NCBI RefSeq assembly: GCF_041435335.1
Contig: NZ_CP108430.1
Location: 7,970,001 to 8,034,000, forward strand
Origin: Streptomyces sp. NBC_01283
GTDB taxonomy: Bacteria; Actinomycetota; Actinomycetes; Streptomycetales; Streptomycetaceae
Length of the DNA: 64,000 nucleotides
Reading direction: 5' to 3'
In this document: piece by piece, positions 51,018-59,785 of the stretch
Position numbering within the stretch: position 1 is the first letter of the stretch
Layout of the letters: each line of letters starts with the position of its first letter
The notes under the pieces: model-generated
Seen by the model: the letters and a program-made list of their open reading frames with translations, nothing else
Told to the model about the DNA's origin: nothing
The model's database searches: none
Position numbers and translations under genes: made by a program

Positions 51018-52201
51018 TGTCAGTGATGTCGGGGGACCCCACCATCGGAATCCACGACCTTTCGTTCGCGACGACTCAGTACGTCCTGACGCACACGACG
51101 CTGGCCACCGAGAACGGCACCGACATCGCCAAGTACCACGCCGGTATCGGCCAGCGGTCGATGAGCGTGCCCGCCGCCGACGAGGACATCGTGACCATGG
51201 CGGCAGCCGCTGCCGCTCCCGTCATCGCCCGGCACGGCGCCGAACGGATCCGCACGGTCGTCTTCGCGACGGAGACCTCCGTCGATCAGGCGAAAGCGGC
51301 CGGCATACACGTCCATTCGCTTCTGGGCCTGCCGTCGGCCACCCGTGTCGTCGAGCTCAAGCAGGCCTGCTACGGCGCCACGGCAGCCCTGCAGTTCGCC
51401 ATCGGCCTCGTCCACCGCGACCGCACCCAGCAGGTGCTCGTGATCGCCAGCGACGTCTCGAAGTACGAGCTCGGCAACCCCGGTGAAGCGACCCAGGGAG
51501 CCGCCGCGGTAGCCATGCTGGTCAGCGCTGATCCCGCCCTGGTGCGGATCGAGGACCCCTCGGGCGTCTTCACCGCCGACATCATGGACTTCTGGCGGCC
51601 GAACTACCGCACCACTGCCCTGGTCGACGGGCAGGAGTCCATCTCCGCCTACCTCCAGGCGGTGGAAGGGACGTGGAAGGACTACACCGAGCAAGGAGGC
51701 CGTGCGCTCACGGAGTTCAGCGCCTTCTGCTACCACCAGCCGTTCACGAAGATGGCGTACAAGGCGCACCGTCACCTGCTGGAACACGGCGGGCACGACA
51801 CCGACCAGGCCGAGATCGCCCGTTGCGTCGGGCCCACGACGGCCTACAACATGGATGTCGGCAACAGCTACACCGCGTCGGTGTACCTCGCACTGGCCTC
51901 CCTGCTGGACCACGCCGACGACCTCACCGATCAGGCTGTCGGCTTCCTCAGCTACGGGTCCGGCAGCGTCGCGGAATTCTTCGCCGGCACCGTCGTGCCG
52001 GGATACCGCTCCCACCTGCGCTCCGCCATGCATCGCGAGGCGGTCGCCCGGCGCGAGGACATCGACTACGCGAAGTACCGCGCGCTCCACGAGCAGGCCT
52101 TTCCGGTCGACGGCGGGGACCATCCCCTGCCACGGGAAACCACAGGCCCGTACCGGCTGGCCGGAATCTCCGGTCACAAGCGCATCTACGAGCCCCGCTA
52201 A
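51017..52201 (+). CDS. mvaS: HMG-CoA synthase
   Basis: A 394-residue thiolase-fold enzyme condensing acetyl-CoA and acetoacetyl-CoA. Nucleophile Cys118 is in VVELKQACYGATAALQFA. CYHQPFTKMAYKAHRHLLE holds the catalytic His, and DVGNSYTASVYLALASLLDH and FLSYGSGSVAEFF are conserved. ATG 51017 follows GGAGG at 6 bp, shares one base with the preceding stop, and has a near repeat (ATGTCAGTGATGTC). No acetoacetyl-CoA synthase of the NphT7 kind lies in the window. Confidence 0.94.
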   Translation: MSVMSGDPTIGIHDLSFATTQYVLTHTTLATENGTDIAKYHAGIGQRSMSVPAADEDIVTMAAAAAAPVIARHGAERIRTVVFATETSVDQAKAAGIHVHSLLGLPSATRVVELKQACYGATAALQFAIGLVHRDRTQQVLVIASDVSKYELGNPGEATQGAAAVAMLVSADPALVRIEDPSGVFTADIMDFWRPNYRTTALVDGQESISAYLQAVEGTWKDYTEQGGRALTEFSAFCYHQPFTKMAYKAHRHLLEHGGHDTDQAEIARCVGPTTAYNMDVGNSYTASVYLALASLLDHADDLTDQAVGFLSYGSGSVAEFFAGTVVPGYRSHLRSAMHREAVARREDIDYAKYRALHEQAFPVDGGDHPLPRETTGPYRLAGISGHKRIYEPR

Positions 52202-52265
52202 GTCCGCTGCCGCTCCGGCCTCCGGATCGTCAGAACCCGTACAGAGACACACACTTGGAGGATGC

Positions 52266-53156
52266 ATGTCCGAAACCGCTGAGGTGGCAGAGCTCTATGC
52301 GGCCATCGAGGAATCCGCGCGCCTGCTGGAGGTTCCCTGCGCACGGGACACGGTCCTGCCCGTCCTGACCGCGTACGGGGACGCACTCGCGCACGACGCG
52401 ACCGTGGTCGCCTTCAGGGTGGCGACCGCCGTGCGCCACGTGGGCGAGCTCGACTGCCGCTTCACGACGTACCCGAAGGACCAGGACCCCTATGCCGTCG
52501 CGCTGTCGAACGGCCTTACCGCGACGACGGAGCATCCGGTGGGCGCGGTGCTCTCGGACGTCCAGGGACGCTGCCCCGTCGACAGCTACGGCATCGACTT
52601 CGGAGTGGTCGGCGGGTTCAAGAAGGTCTACGCGTTCTTCACCCCCGATGACCTGCAGGAGCTGTCAAAGATCGCCGACCTTCCGTCCATGCCGCCCGGC
52701 CTGGCCGCGAACGCCGACTTCTTCTCCCGCCATGGCCTGGACGACCGGGTCGGCGTGATCGGTGTCGACTACCCGCACCGCACGGTGAACATCTACTTCA
52801 ACGACGTACCGACCGCATGCTTCGAGCCGAAGACCATCGCGTCGATGCTCGCCGACCTCGGTATGCCGGACCCCAGCGAGCAGTTGCTGGGACTCGGCCG
52901 GGAAGCCTTCGGACTCTACGTGACCTTGAACTGGGAGTCCTCGGCGATCGAGCGGATCTGCTTTGCGGTGACCACCACGGATCTGGCGACGCTCCCGGTC
53001 AGGATAGAGCCGGAGATCGAGCAGTTCGTGCGCAGCGTTCCCTATGGCGGAGCCGACCGGAAGTTCGTCTACGGCGTGGCCTCGTCCCCCGAAGGGGAGT
53101 ACTTCAAGATCGAGTCCCACTACAAGTGGCAGCCGGGGGCGATGGACTTCATCTGA
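52266..53156 (+). CDS. NphB-type aromatic prenyltransferase (ABBA/PT barrel)
   Basis: A 296-residue soluble enzyme that attaches a prenyl group to an aromatic ring. The whole length aligns by eye with NphB: ELYAAIEESARLLEVPCARD at the start, VGGFKKVYAFFTPDDLQELS, LPSMPPGLAANADFFSRHGL, VNIYFNDVP, YVTLNWESSAIERICFAV, and KFVYGVASSPEGEYFKIESH near the end. Asp63 corresponds to the Mg2+-binding Asp62 of NphB. Start ATG 52266 after TTGGAGG. It is 64 bp after mvaS, as last gene of the operon. The acceptor is presumably made by the rightward genes from 57.6 kb. Confidence 0.93.
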   Translation: MSETAEVAELYAAIEESARLLEVPCARDTVLPVLTAYGDALAHDATVVAFRVATAVRHVGELDCRFTTYPKDQDPYAVALSNGLTATTEHPVGAVLSDVQGRCPVDSYGIDFGVVGGFKKVYAFFTPDDLQELSKIADLPSMPPGLAANADFFSRHGLDDRVGVIGVDYPHRTVNIYFNDVPTACFEPKTIASMLADLGMPDPSEQLLGLGREAFGLYVTLNWESSAIERICFAVTTTDLATLPVRIEPEIEQFVRSVPYGGADRKFVYGVASSPEGEYFKIESHYKWQPGAMDFI

Positions 53157-53192
53157 GCCGGCCGCCCCGTGGTCCTGGGCAGAGGCACCGCG

Positions 53193-53855
53193 TCAGCGGC
53201 TGCGCGGGGACACCAGGCCCGACTCGTAGGCCAGGACCACGAGTTGGGCGCGGTCGCGGGCCTGGAGCTTGCTCATGGCCCGGTTGATGTGGGTCTTCGC
53301 GGTCAGCGGGCTGATGACCATGCTGTCCGCGATCTCGTCGTTGGACAGGCCCTGCGCGACCAGGGTGACGGCCTCACGTTCGCGGTTGGTCAGCTCCTCC
53401 AGCCCGGTGCCGGCCTCTGTGCCGAGTGGCTGCGCGACATACCGGTTGATCAGCATTTTGGTGATGGAGGGCGCCAGCAGGGCGTCACCGCGGGCGGCGA
53501 CGCGGACCGCGTGCAGGAGGTCCTCCGGCACGATGTCCTTGACGAGGAATCCGGCGGCGCCGGCGCGCAGTGCGTTGAACACGTTCTCGTCCAGGCCGTA
53601 GTTGGTCAGGATGACGACGTGCATCTGGGCAAGCACCGGGTCCGCAGCGACCTCCCGGGTCGTCTCGATGCCGTCCATGACCGGCATCGAGATGTCGACG
53701 AGGGCGAGGTCGGGCATGTGCTCTCTGGCAAGGGCCAGGCCTTCTTTGCCGTTGGCGGCCTCGGCCACCACCTCGATGTCGTCCTCGGCGTCTAGCAGTG
53801 CGCGGAAGCCGCTGCGCAGGAGCGGCTGGTCGTCGACGAGCAGTACACGGATCAT
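53193..53855 (-). CDS. NarL/LuxR-type response regulator
   Basis: A 220-residue two-component regulator. The receiver domain (1-120) has phospho-acceptor Asp54 (ALVDISMPVMDG) and LVKDI with the conserved Lys. The C-terminal helix-turn-helix is LTNREREAVTLVAQGLSNDE, then IADSMVISPLTAKTHINRAM. It overlaps the histidine kinase gene by 4 bp and is its partner. The pair sits inside the cluster, but nothing in the sequence ties it to the cluster promoters. Confidence 0.94.
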   Translation of the reverse strand: MIRVLLVDDQPLLRSGFRALLDAEDDIEVVAEAANGKEGLALAREHMPDLALVDISMPVMDGIETTREVAADPVLAQMHVVILTNYGLDENVFNALRAGAAGFLVKDIVPEDLLHAVRVAARGDALLAPSITKMLINRYVAQPLGTEAGTGLEELTNREREAVTLVAQGLSNDEIADSMVISPLTAKTHINRAMSKLQARDRAQLVVLAYESGLVSPRSR

Positions 53856-54985
53856 GAAATCCTCGCCACGGGGAGTTCGGCCTGGACGGTGAAGCCGCCA
53901 CCGGTACGCGGTTCCGCGCGCAATCGGCCGCCCAGCGCGGCGACGCGCTCGCGCATCCCGAGCAGTCCGACGCCGGGTACCGGCGCGGCACCCGGTTTGG
54001 CCGTCCCGTCGTCGTCGACCTGGATGGACAGGGCGTCGGGAAGATAGTCGATGCGGACCGACGCAGTGGCGGCCGCCGCGTGGCGGGCGGTGTTGGTCAG
54101 CGACTCCTGGACGATCCGGTACGCGGTGCGGTCCACCGCATCCGGCACGTCGTGTCGCTGGCCCTCGATCGTCAGCGTCGTCTTCAGACCGATCCCGTGG
54201 GCCCGTTGCACCAGTTCGGGGAGGTGATCGAGCCCGTGGGACAGCGGCTGGACGGTGTCGTCGCGCAGGGTCTCCAGCGTCGCTCGCAGCTCCCGTGTCG
54301 CCTCGCGGCCGGCCACCTGGATCGCGAGGAGCGCCTCCGGCACCTGCTCGCCGCGCTTGCGGGCCAGGTGGACGGCGACCTCGGACTGCACCTTGACGAT
54401 GGAGATCTGGTGGGTGAGCGAGTCGTGCAACTCCCGTGCGATGTGGAGCCGCTCCTCCGTCGCGCGCAGCCGAGCGGTTTCCTCACGGGTGCGCTCGGCC
54501 TCGTCGGCCCGCCGCTCCGCCTGCCGCAGTGCCTCACCCGCGGCACCGGCGGCGACCAGCCAGGCGATCTCGAGCACGCTGCGGGCCTGTGCCAGCGCTT
54601 CTGCCGTCGCCTCGCCGCCGGGCGAGGCCAGAACGGCGAGCGGCAGCAGGATCAGCAGGGCCACGGAAGTCAGCACGGTGACGAGGCGATGCCCCGCTCG
54701 TACGGCCGCGTACACCGCGAACAGGTAGGCGACAGCGGGTACTTCGAAGCCGGCCGCGTTGTAGCCCGCGACGCACAGCCCCGTAACGACCAGGACCACG
54801 AGCGGAGTTCGCCTGCGGGCGATGAGCGCCAGGCCGCTCGCCACGACAAGCGCGTAGCCGAGTGAGTCGAGATCTGTGGCGGAGTGATCCTCGGCCAGCG
54901 CGGTGATGAGGAGTGTCCCCGTCACGCCGATCGCGATCACCCAGTCCTTGGTCCGGGCCCAGACTCTGGACAGTCCTGTGGTCAT
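53852..54985 (-). CDS. Sensor histidine kinase (HisKA_3 type)
   Basis: A 377-residue membrane sensor. Four to five hydrophobic segments in residues 15-150 have very short loops, so it is an intramembrane-sensing type. The HisKA_3 dimerisation helix has phospho-His187 in HIARELHDSLTHQISIVKVQ. The ATPase domain has VQESLTNTARHAAA and GVGLLGMRERVAALGGRL. Start ATG 54985. Co-transcribed with the response regulator. It probably senses envelope or membrane state. Confidence 0.92.
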   Translation of the reverse strand: MTTGLSRVWARTKDWVIAIGVTGTLLITALAEDHSATDLDSLGYALVVASGLALIARRRTPLVVLVVTGLCVAGYNAAGFEVPAVAYLFAVYAAVRAGHRLVTVLTSVALLILLPLAVLASPGGEATAEALAQARSVLEIAWLVAAGAAGEALRQAERRADEAERTREETARLRATEERLHIARELHDSLTHQISIVKVQSEVAVHLARKRGEQVPEALLAIQVAGREATRELRATLETLRDDTVQPLSHGLDHLPELVQRAHGIGLKTTLTIEGQRHDVPDAVDRTAYRIVQESLTNTARHAAAATASVRIDYLPDALSIQVDDDGTAKPGAAPVPGVGLLGMRERVAALGGRLRAEPRTGGGFTVQAELPVARIS

Positions 54986-55072
54986 ACGCGCACCTTAACC
55001 GGACCTTGTCCGGCGGGAGTCGCTCTCGGGGACGAACGATCCACTACCGCACGCGCAGTAGCTTCGCCGCTT

Positions 55073-55474
55073 CTACTGCTGCCGCGGCAAGAGGGCCTTG
55101 GTGCGGTCCCGCCGCCCCCACGCGACCACGGTGCCGAGCAGGAGCAGGATCACCGCCAGGAGCGAGAACGCGTCGATGACGAGGTTGGTGATCACCGCCC
55201 CGACCATCAGGCTGACCAGCCCGAGCGCGGCCAGGCCGACCAGGCGCGGCACCAACAGGCCGACAACACCGAGAAGTTCGAGGCAGCCGACGAAGTACCT
55301 GAGCCACTGGCCTGCACCGATCTGGTCGAAGGCCTCGACCATCGGCTCGGCGCCCGCGAGCTTCGCGGTGCCGGCGGCCAGGAACACCAAGGTCAGGAGT
55401 GCCTGGGACACCCACAGGGCGATGACCGTGGTCCGGCCCGATCCGGCACCCGCTGTTCTCAGCAGCCCGCTCAT
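55073..55474 (-). CDS. DoxX-like membrane protein
   Basis: A 133-residue protein with four predicted membrane helices. VFLAAGTAKLAGAEPMVEAF and then WLRYFVGCLELLGVVGLLVP are typical of the DoxX/DoxD-like family. Its ATG shares a base with the stop of the PhzE-like gene (TGATG), so it is translated with it. Family members are associated with quinone or redox processes, but this one has no assigned reaction. Coupling to the aromatic pathway suggests a role in the cluster. Confidence 0.8.
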   Translation of the reverse strand: MSGLLRTAGAGSGRTTVIALWVSQALLTLVFLAAGTAKLAGAEPMVEAFDQIGAGQWLRYFVGCLELLGVVGLLVPRLVGLAALGLVSLMVGAVITNLVIDAFSLLAVILLLLGTVVAWGRRDRTKALLPRQQ

Positions 55475-57420
55475 CAGAGCCTCCAGTTCTTGTCCAGCAA
55501 TGAGGCGAGCAGATCGCCGAGGATCTGCGGGCCGTGTTGTGTGAGGACGGATTCGAGGTGGAATTGCACGGACTGGAAGCCCGCGCCGCGCAGGGCGTGC
55601 ACTTCGCCCGTCCGGGGGTTCCGGCTGATGTCGACGGGCTTGCGCCGGCCGGTCCCAGGAAGGAAGTCGTGTTCGGTGCGGGCGGCGTAGGTGTTGTAGA
55701 AGCCGACGAGTTCGGATCGGTCGAACAGGTCGACCCGCTTCTGTACGCCTTGGTTGGGCACCGCGCGCCGTACGAGGTCGAGCCCGATCTCGCGGGCGAG
55801 TATCTGGTGAGCCAGGCAGATCGAAAGGAACGGGACGCTGCCGGCGAGGAGGTCACGGGTGAGCACGCGCAGCGTGGCCATGCGCGGGTCCGTGGTGTCA
55901 CGGGGATCGCCGGGGCCGGGGCCGACGATGACCAGGTCGAATCCTGCCGGGGCGAGTGGCTCGTCGAACCGCGTCAGGGTGGTCCGCAGGCCGAGGGAGC
56001 GCAGCTGATGGCCGAGCATCCCCGTGAAGGTGTCTTCGTTGTCCACGACCAGGACGCGCCGCCCCTCCAGCGCCGGGTCCGGTCTCCTCTGGTGCGCGCC
56101 GTCGAGCCAGAACCGCGAGAGCGTCCTGTTGCGGGACTTCAGCGCCTGGCGCACTTGAGGATGGGTGGCCGGTGAGGAGCGGGCTCCCACCGGAGTGCGT
56201 GCGTCCTCCTCGGTGCCTCCTCCCACGAGGCCGAGCGCCTTGAGCATGCCCGCGGCCTTGGCCCGGGTCTCGGCCACCTCGGAATTGGGGCGGGAGTCCC
56301 GGACGAGCGAAGCACCGACGCCCAGGCGCAGACGGCCGTCGCCGCCGACCTCGGCGGTCCGGATCATGATCGCGGAGTCGAGGGTGCGGCCACCCGCCGC
56401 ATCGTGTCCGATCACCGCGAGGACGCCGCCGTAGTATCCGCGGCCCGTCGTCTCATGACGGCGGATGACCCGGAAGGCGTTCTCCAGGGGGCTGCCGGTG
56501 ACGGTCGGCGCGAGCAGGGTCTCCCGCAGCACGTCGCGTACGTCGAGATCACTGTGCCCGGTCAGGATGTATTCCGAGTGGGTCAGGCGCGCCATTTCCT
56601 TCAGGAATGGTCCTTGAATCTGCCCGCCGAATGTGCACATACGGGCCATCATTTTCAGTTCTTCGTCGACGACCATATAGAGTTCATTGGCCTCTTTCGG
56701 GTCGTTCAGGAACTCGAGGAGACCGTCAATGTCCGGGCCGGTCGCAGGGTGCCGGTACGTCCCGCTGATGGGGTTCATCGAGACGGTCCCGTCGGCGTCC
56801 CTGCTGACGTGCCGTTCCGGCGACGCGCCGATGAAGGTGCCCGCGCCGGTGTGGAACAAGAACGTCCAGTACGACCCCAGTTCACCGGTCAGCAGCCGCC
56901 GGAAGACGGCGAGCTCCGTACGGACCGAGTAGTCGTCGAGCCGCGCGGTGAACGAACGTCTGATGACGAAGTTGGACCCGGCGCCCTGCCCGATCTCGTC
57001 CGCCAGCACCCGCTCGACGATCCCCGCGTAGTCCTCGTCGCTGATGTCGAATCCGGAGTCGGACACCTGCACGCTCTGCTCGGGCAGGCCCATCAGGGCC
57101 TGTTCCAGGGTGAGTTCGCTCTGCTCGTGGACCTGCATGGCGAGCAGGGGCGCCTGGTCGTCGACGCAGTCGAAGCCGCGTTCCGTGATCTGCCGGTACG
57201 GAACCGCCACGAGCAGATCATGTCGCGCGCCGCCCGCCGGCCCCGCGGGCAGGGGCAGTTCGGCGAGGCTCTCGAACGCCTGGACCTCGCCGGTCAGGAC
57301 CTCCACGAGCGCGTTCGACGCCGAGCCCGGCCGGTAGAGCAGGGCGAAGGGACGCCCGTCGTCGCCGAGTCCGGCCAGAGAGTGCGAGGGGCCGGCCGTG
57401 CTCGCATCCGTCCCGTACAT
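55474..57420 (-). CDS. phzE: PhzE-type aminodeoxyisochorismate/anthranilate synthase (fused)
   Basis: A 648-residue fusion. The N-terminal chorismate-binding domain (about 1-430) has NPISGTYRHPATGPDIDGLL, NELYMVVDEELKMMARMC and the ending GASLVRDSRPNSEVAETRAK. The C-terminal glutamine amidotransferase (about 455-648) has GPGPGDP, nucleophile Cys535 in FLSICLAHQ, and His621/Glu623 in QFHLES. The VGFYNTY segment and the single-chain order resemble PhzE, which makes 2-amino-2-deoxyisochorismate rather than anthranilate. No other phenazine genes are in the window. Start ATG 57420 follows AAAGGGGAG. It is divergent from the AHBA genes across the shared operator. Confidence 0.85.
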   Translation of the reverse strand: MYGTDASTAGPSHSLAGLGDDGRPFALLYRPGSASNALVEVLTGEVQAFESLAELPLPAGPAGGARHDLLVAVPYRQITERGFDCVDDQAPLLAMQVHEQSELTLEQALMGLPEQSVQVSDSGFDISDEDYAGIVERVLADEIGQGAGSNFVIRRSFTARLDDYSVRTELAVFRRLLTGELGSYWTFLFHTGAGTFIGASPERHVSRDADGTVSMNPISGTYRHPATGPDIDGLLEFLNDPKEANELYMVVDEELKMMARMCTFGGQIQGPFLKEMARLTHSEYILTGHSDLDVRDVLRETLLAPTVTGSPLENAFRVIRRHETTGRGYYGGVLAVIGHDAAGGRTLDSAIMIRTAEVGGDGRLRLGVGASLVRDSRPNSEVAETRAKAAGMLKALGLVGGGTEEDARTPVGARSSPATHPQVRQALKSRNRTLSRFWLDGAHQRRPDPALEGRRVLVVDNEDTFTGMLGHQLRSLGLRTTLTRFDEPLAPAGFDLVIVGPGPGDPRDTTDPRMATLRVLTRDLLAGSVPFLSICLAHQILAREIGLDLVRRAVPNQGVQKRVDLFDRSELVGFYNTYAARTEHDFLPGTGRRKPVDISRNPRTGEVHALRGAGFQSVQFHLESVLTQHGPQILGDLLASLLDKNWRL

Positions 57421-57557
57421 TTCGCTCCCCTTTGCGTGAGATCAGATCACCCCTCTGGATACTGCGGCGGCGAAAAGCCTCGCACAATGACGTGAAGCCG
57501 CCATCGCGTGTTTCCGGTAACGCGGCACGGCATGGCGTAAATATCTGAATGCCGTGC

Positions 57558-57603
57558 ACTACTCACGCAGGTAGTGGGCGGGCAGGTGCGGCGCAATTAC
57601 TGT
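57558..57603 (+). promoter_or_regulatory. Cluster operator and promoter of the aminohydroxybenzoate genes
   Basis: The dyad ACTACTCACGCAGGTAGT (57558-57575) is followed by GGGCGGG and TACTGT (57598-57603, likely -10), extending to TACTGTCGTG. Spacing and bases match the promoter at 44283-44328. It lies between the divergent PhzE-like and aspartate kinase genes, and TGGCGTAAAT (57533-57542) to its left is also shared. The aspartate kinase start follows about 27 bp after the -10. Confidence 0.7.
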
Positions 57604-57629
57604 CGTGGCATACCGGGTCGACGAGAGCG

Positions 57630-58913
57630 GTGAAAACGACTGTGGATGTGCTGGTCCAAAAATATGGCGGTACCTCTTTGCAGACGCTCGACTGCGTTCG
57701 TCACGCCGCCCTGCGCATCGCGGAGGCGCGGCGTCGCGGATCGTCGATGGCCGTGGTGGTCTCCGCGCGCGGCGACAGAACGGATGCTCTGCTGCGCCTT
57801 GCGGCAGACGTGGGCGCCTCGGCCTCGTCCCGGGAACTGGATCAGTTGCTGGCCGTGGGCGAGTGCGAGTCGGCGGCGCTGATGGCTCTGGCGCTGAACG
57901 GCCTCGGCGTGCCGGCGGTGTCGCTGACCGGTCATCAGGCCGGGATCAGGACCACCGACCGGCATGGCGACGCACTCATCGCGGGGATCGACCCGGCCCG
58001 GGTGAGCGCGGCCATGGACGGTGGCGAGGTCGCCGTGATCACCGGCTTCCAGGGGGTCGACCAGGCCGGGGACGTCGCCACGCTCGGGCGGGGCGGCTCG
58101 GACACGACCGCCGTGGCGCTCGCGGCTCGGCTCGGGGCCTCCGCCTGCGAGATCTACACCGACGTGGACGGAGTGTTCAGCGCAGATCCCCGCATCCTGC
58201 CCGCAGCTCGCTGCCTGCCGTGGATCGACCCCGGCGTCATGGCGGAGATGGCATTCGCGGGCGCTCGGGTGCTGCACACCCGCTGCATCGAACTGGCCGC
58301 CATGGAAGGGGTCGAAGTGCACGTTCGGAACGCGTCGACGCAGGCACCCGGAACCACCGTCGCGGGACGCCAGGACAGTCGCCCGCTGGAGACCCGGCGG
58401 GCTGTCATGGCAGTGACGCACGACACCGATGTCGCCCGCGTCCTGGTGCACTGCCGCGACATCCGCCGGGACCTGGCCCCCGACGTGTTCGACGCGCTGG
58501 CCGCCGAGGGAACGGTGGTGGATCTGGTTGCCAGGTCCGGGCCGCACGAGAGCGAGTTCCGCATGGGGTTCACGATCCGCCGCAGCCAGGCCGGCCCGGT
58601 GCGGGCCGCGCTGCACGAGCTGACGGCGGCCTTCGACGGAGGTGTGCACTTCGACGAGAACGTCGGCAAGGTCTCGGTGGTCGGGATGGGGCTGCTCAGC
58701 CGCCCGGAGTACACGGCCAGGCTCATGGCGGCGCTCGCCGCGGCCGGCATTCCCACGAGCTGGATGTCCACGTCCCAGATGAGGCTGTCCGTGATCGTGC
58801 CTCAAGAACGCACCGTCGAAGCGGTCGAGACCCTGCATCACGAGTTCCAGCTCGACCGGGATGAGCCGACAGGCGTCGCGTCCGCGAACTCCGGCCGTTC
58901 CGCATCCGTCTGA
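57630..58913 (+). CDS. Aspartate kinase (cluster-specific copy)
   Basis: A 427-residue enzyme phosphorylating aspartate toward aspartate semialdehyde. It has KYGGTS (11-16), SARGDRTDAL, TLGRGGSDTTAVALAARLG, and EIYTDVDGVFSADPRI. Two C-terminal ACT domains follow (VARVLVHCRDIRRDLAPDVF; KVSVVGMGLLSRPEYTARLM), which normally bind Lys/Thr. A dedicated copy next to griI/griH homologues supplies aspartate semialdehyde for 3-amino-4-hydroxybenzoate. Start GTG 57630 is favoured, given the promoter; GTG 57642 is possible. No ribosome-binding site is obvious. Confidence 0.9.
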   Translation: MKTTVDVLVQKYGGTSLQTLDCVRHAALRIAEARRRGSSMAVVVSARGDRTDALLRLAADVGASASSRELDQLLAVGECESAALMALALNGLGVPAVSLTGHQAGIRTTDRHGDALIAGIDPARVSAAMDGGEVAVITGFQGVDQAGDVATLGRGGSDTTAVALAARLGASACEIYTDVDGVFSADPRILPAARCLPWIDPGVMAEMAFAGARVLHTRCIELAAMEGVEVHVRNASTQAPGTTVAGRQDSRPLETRRAVMAVTHDTDVARVLVHCRDIRRDLAPDVFDALAAEGTVVDLVARSGPHESEFRMGFTIRRSQAGPVRAALHELTAAFDGGVHFDENVGKVSVVGMGLLSRPEYTARLMAALAAAGIPTSWMSTSQMRLSVIVPQERTVEAVETLHHEFQLDRDEPTGVASANSGRSASV

Positions 58914-58928
58914 GAGAGGCAGGACACA

Positions 58929-59756
58929 GTGGCTGCTGTACACAACGCTTCGTTCGCTCGCGATCTCCGCCTGCGACGTCTGTTCCGCCATGGCGACGGG
59001 CGCCTGCTCGTGGTGCCGCTCGATCATTCCGTCACCGACGGGCCACTGCCTCGCGGCGGTCTGAACTCCCTGCTCGGGGAGCTCGCCGGCACGGGCGTGG
59101 ACGCCGTGGTGCTGCACAAGGGCAGTCTCCGGCACGTGGATCACGGCTGGTTCGGTGACATGTCGTTGATCATGCATCTGAATGCGAGCACGCGGCACGC
59201 CCCGGATCCGGACGCCAAATATCTCGTCGCCCACGTGGAAGAGGCGCTGCGGCTGGGAGCCGATGCCGTCAGCGTGCACGTGAACCTGGGATCGCACCAA
59301 GAGGCCCGGCAGGTCGCGGATCTGGCGGCCGTGGCGGGGGAGTGCGAGCGCTGGAACGTCCCGCTGCTCGCCATGGTGTACGCCCGCGGACCGCAGATCA
59401 GTGACTCGCGGGCCCCGGAGCTCGTGGCGCACGCCGCGTCCCTGGCGGCCGACCTCGGCGCCGACATCGTGAAGACCGACTACGCGGGCACACCCGAGCG
59501 GATGGCCGAGGTGGTGGCGGCCTGTCCGATCCCCGTCATCGTGGCCGGCGGCCCGCGCTCCGCCGAGACCGACGTCGTACTGGCCCATGTGTCCGACGCA
59601 CTGCAGGGCGGCGCGTCCGGTGTGGCCATGGGCCGCAACGTCTTCCAGGCCGACCGGCCCGGCTGGATGGCGGCGTCGATCGCCCGGCTGGTGCACGAAT
59701 CACGGCGCCTCCCTGACCGGGACGGCGTCGACAACCGGCTTGCCCTTACGTCCTGA
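58929..59756 (+). CDS. griI: GriI-like aldolase (class I, DhnA family)
   Basis: A 275-residue TIM-barrel aldolase. Schiff-base Lys182 lies in ADIVKTDYAG, with likely acid Tyr151 in AMVYARG and phosphate-binding VIVAGGPRS and GVAMGRNVFQ. The N-terminal VVPLDHSVTDGPLPRGG is typical of the family. In grixazone biosynthesis GriI joins aspartate semialdehyde to dihydroxyacetone phosphate, giving a C7 amino-keto phosphate. The order aspartate kinase, griI, griH is strongly diagnostic. Start GTG 58929, 15 bp after the kinase stop. Confidence 0.9.
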   Translation: MAAVHNASFARDLRLRRLFRHGDGRLLVVPLDHSVTDGPLPRGGLNSLLGELAGTGVDAVVLHKGSLRHVDHGWFGDMSLIMHLNASTRHAPDPDAKYLVAHVEEALRLGADAVSVHVNLGSHQEARQVADLAAVAGECERWNVPLLAMVYARGPQISDSRAPELVAHAASLAADLGADIVKTDYAGTPERMAEVVAACPIPVIVAGGPRSAETDVVLAHVSDALQGGASGVAMGRNVFQADRPGWMAASIARLVHESRRLPDRDGVDNRLALTS

Positions 59757-59785
59757 CTCTCTGACCGCTCTTCAAGGAGACATCT

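Noticed and set aside
55043..55062. ACTACCGCACGCGCAGTAGC between the kinase and DoxX genes as a third cluster operator
   Set aside because: Half-sites are two bases further apart than in the two matching operators and the TACTGTCGTG box is missing.
55474..57420. Reading the cluster as a prenylated phenazine cluster
   Set aside because: Only PhzE is present; phzB, D, F and G are absent in the window, while aspartate kinase, griI, griH, ligase and amidohydrolase point elsewhere. It remains possible if those genes lie to the right.
57597..59696. A 699-codon leftward open frame across the aspartate kinase and griI genes
   Set aside because: Antisense shadow typical of GC-rich DNA; the rightward proteins carry catalytic motifs.
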